In this document: piece by piece, positions 63,490 to 64,000 of the stretch
Layout: every line of letters begins with the position of its first letter
Position numbering within the stretch: position 1 is the first letter of the stretch
Source of the DNA: Pseudoclavibacter endophyticus
Lineage (GTDB): Bacteria > Actinomycetota > Actinomycetes > Actinomycetales > Microbacteriaceae
DNA length: 64,000 bases
Direction: 5' to 3'
NCBI RefSeq assembly: GCF_008831085.1
Contig: NZ_WBJY01000001.1
Location: 1,116,001 to 1,180,000, forward strand
Notes under the pieces: generated by a model
Told to the model about the DNA's origin: nothing
Databases searched by the model: none
The model's input: the letters and a program-made list of their open reading frames with translations, nothing else
Translations under genes and position numbers: made by a program

Positions 63490-64000
63490 TCAGGCGTAGG
63501 GGTTCGTGCCCTCGACGTAGGTGAGGGCGTTCTTGTAATCGCTGATGGGGATCTCGCCGTGGGTCCGCGGCTCGATCGCGACGCGCACGCGCAACCGCTC
63601 GGAAACGGCGTCGGCGGCCGCCCGGAGGGGCCCTTCGGCAGTGGCGGCGTCGAGCCCCTCGCGTAGCTCGACCTCGAGCGGCAGCGGCGTATCGAAGCGC
63701 ACCTGGTCCTTCGTCTCCTTGCGGATTCGCATGGTGCCGCTGAGCACGTCGGAGGCCGTGTCGAGTACGACCTCGCGGATCGACGACGGGTAGACGTTCA
63801 TGGCCTTGTAGATGAGCATGTCATCGGTGCGGCCGACGCAGCGCACGGTCGGTGCCGTGCGGCCACAGGCGCATTCGACACCCGTGACGAGCAGCTGATC
63901 GCCGGACCGGAAGCGGACGACCGGGCACGCCTCGCGCGTGAGGGTCGTGTAGATCGCCTCGCCGGTCGCGCCCGGCTCCCACGGCACGTGCTCGTGCGTC
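63490..64000 (-). CDS. Phenylacetate-CoA ligase-like protein, C-terminal part (window edge)
   Basis: The last 170 residues of an AMP-forming CoA ligase of the PaaK type. Visible: TREACPVVRFRSGD, then CACGRTAPTVRCVGRTDDML with paired cysteines, YKAMNVYPSSIREVV, and the C-terminal AMP-binding domain (VSERLRVRVAIEP, HGEIPISDYKNA). The frame continues to the window edge, so the N-terminal half is outside. It would activate an aromatic acid with CoA; the acid is unknown. Confidence 0.87.
   Translation of the reverse strand, partial: THEHVPWEPGATGEAIYTTLTREACPVVRFRSGDQLLVTGVECACGRTAPTVRCVGRTDDMLIYKAMNVYPSSIREVVLDTASDVLSGTMRIRKETKDQVRFDTPLPLEVELREGLDAATAEGPLRAAADAVSERLRVRVAIEPRTHGEIPISDYKNALTYVEGTNPYA

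Overview
The window is high-GC, gene-dense DNA from an actinobacterium. Several features point to Micrococcales, most probably Microbacteriaceae: an MhuD-type haem-degrading enzyme, mycothiol-linked DinB/maleylpyruvate-isomerase-fold proteins, a DUF501 gene beside the septum initiator, GTG/ATGA-coupled operons, and many genes whose start codon lies only 6-7 nt behind a TANNNT -10 box, which suggests leaderless mRNAs. The genus cannot be fixed from the sequence alone. I see no insertion sequence, integrase, CRISPR array, rRNA operon or replication origin.

Layout. 1-6575: an ABC-F ATPase (cut by the window edge), MhuD, an FMN-riboswitch operon ribD-ribB-ribH, an S4/MarR pair and glutaminase-STAS. 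6711-27431: tRNA-Gln, glmU-prs, then an accessory block (cyclase, TPP enzyme, AraC regulator, flavin monooxygenase, gnd, two membrane proteins), then rplY-pth-dtd, a DinB-like protein, an unusual Nudix-aminoglycoside-kinase fusion, and mfd. 27448-37363: stress/regulatory pairs (ArsR-SRPBCC, AraC/TIGR03086) and a complete run pobA-pcaH-pcaG-pcaB-pcaL, which takes 4-hydroxybenzoate to protocatechuate and on to 3-oxoadipate. 37448-46037: mazG, a second ArsR-SRPBCC pair, a P2-type cation ATPase, a YcaQ-like DNA glycosylase and hisS. 46050-53624: a cluster of unknown purpose holding a CGNR regulator, a frameshifted Old Yellow Enzyme, two related class-V PLP enzymes around a RidA-like protein, an LLM flavin monooxygenase and a GAF-Fis regulator. 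53829-58309: eno-ftsB-DUF501, type II NADH dehydrogenase and tRNA-Leu(UAA). 58471-64000: a TetR-controlled ABC drug exporter, a small membrane protein, and an IclR / 89-aa / aryl-CoA ligase group cut by the right edge.

The housekeeping genes (glmU-prs, rplY-pth, mfd, mazG, eno-ftsB-DUF501) look like one conserved actinobacterial backbone opened at several points by catabolic and regulatory inserts. The most unusual items are: the class-V pair/RidA-like/LLM/GAF-Fis cluster; the Nudix-APH fusion, whose Shine-Dalgarno sequence can pair with an upstream complement; a tRNA-Leu(UAA) with a short variable arm; and an FMN-riboswitch operon without riboflavin synthase or GTP cyclohydrolase II.
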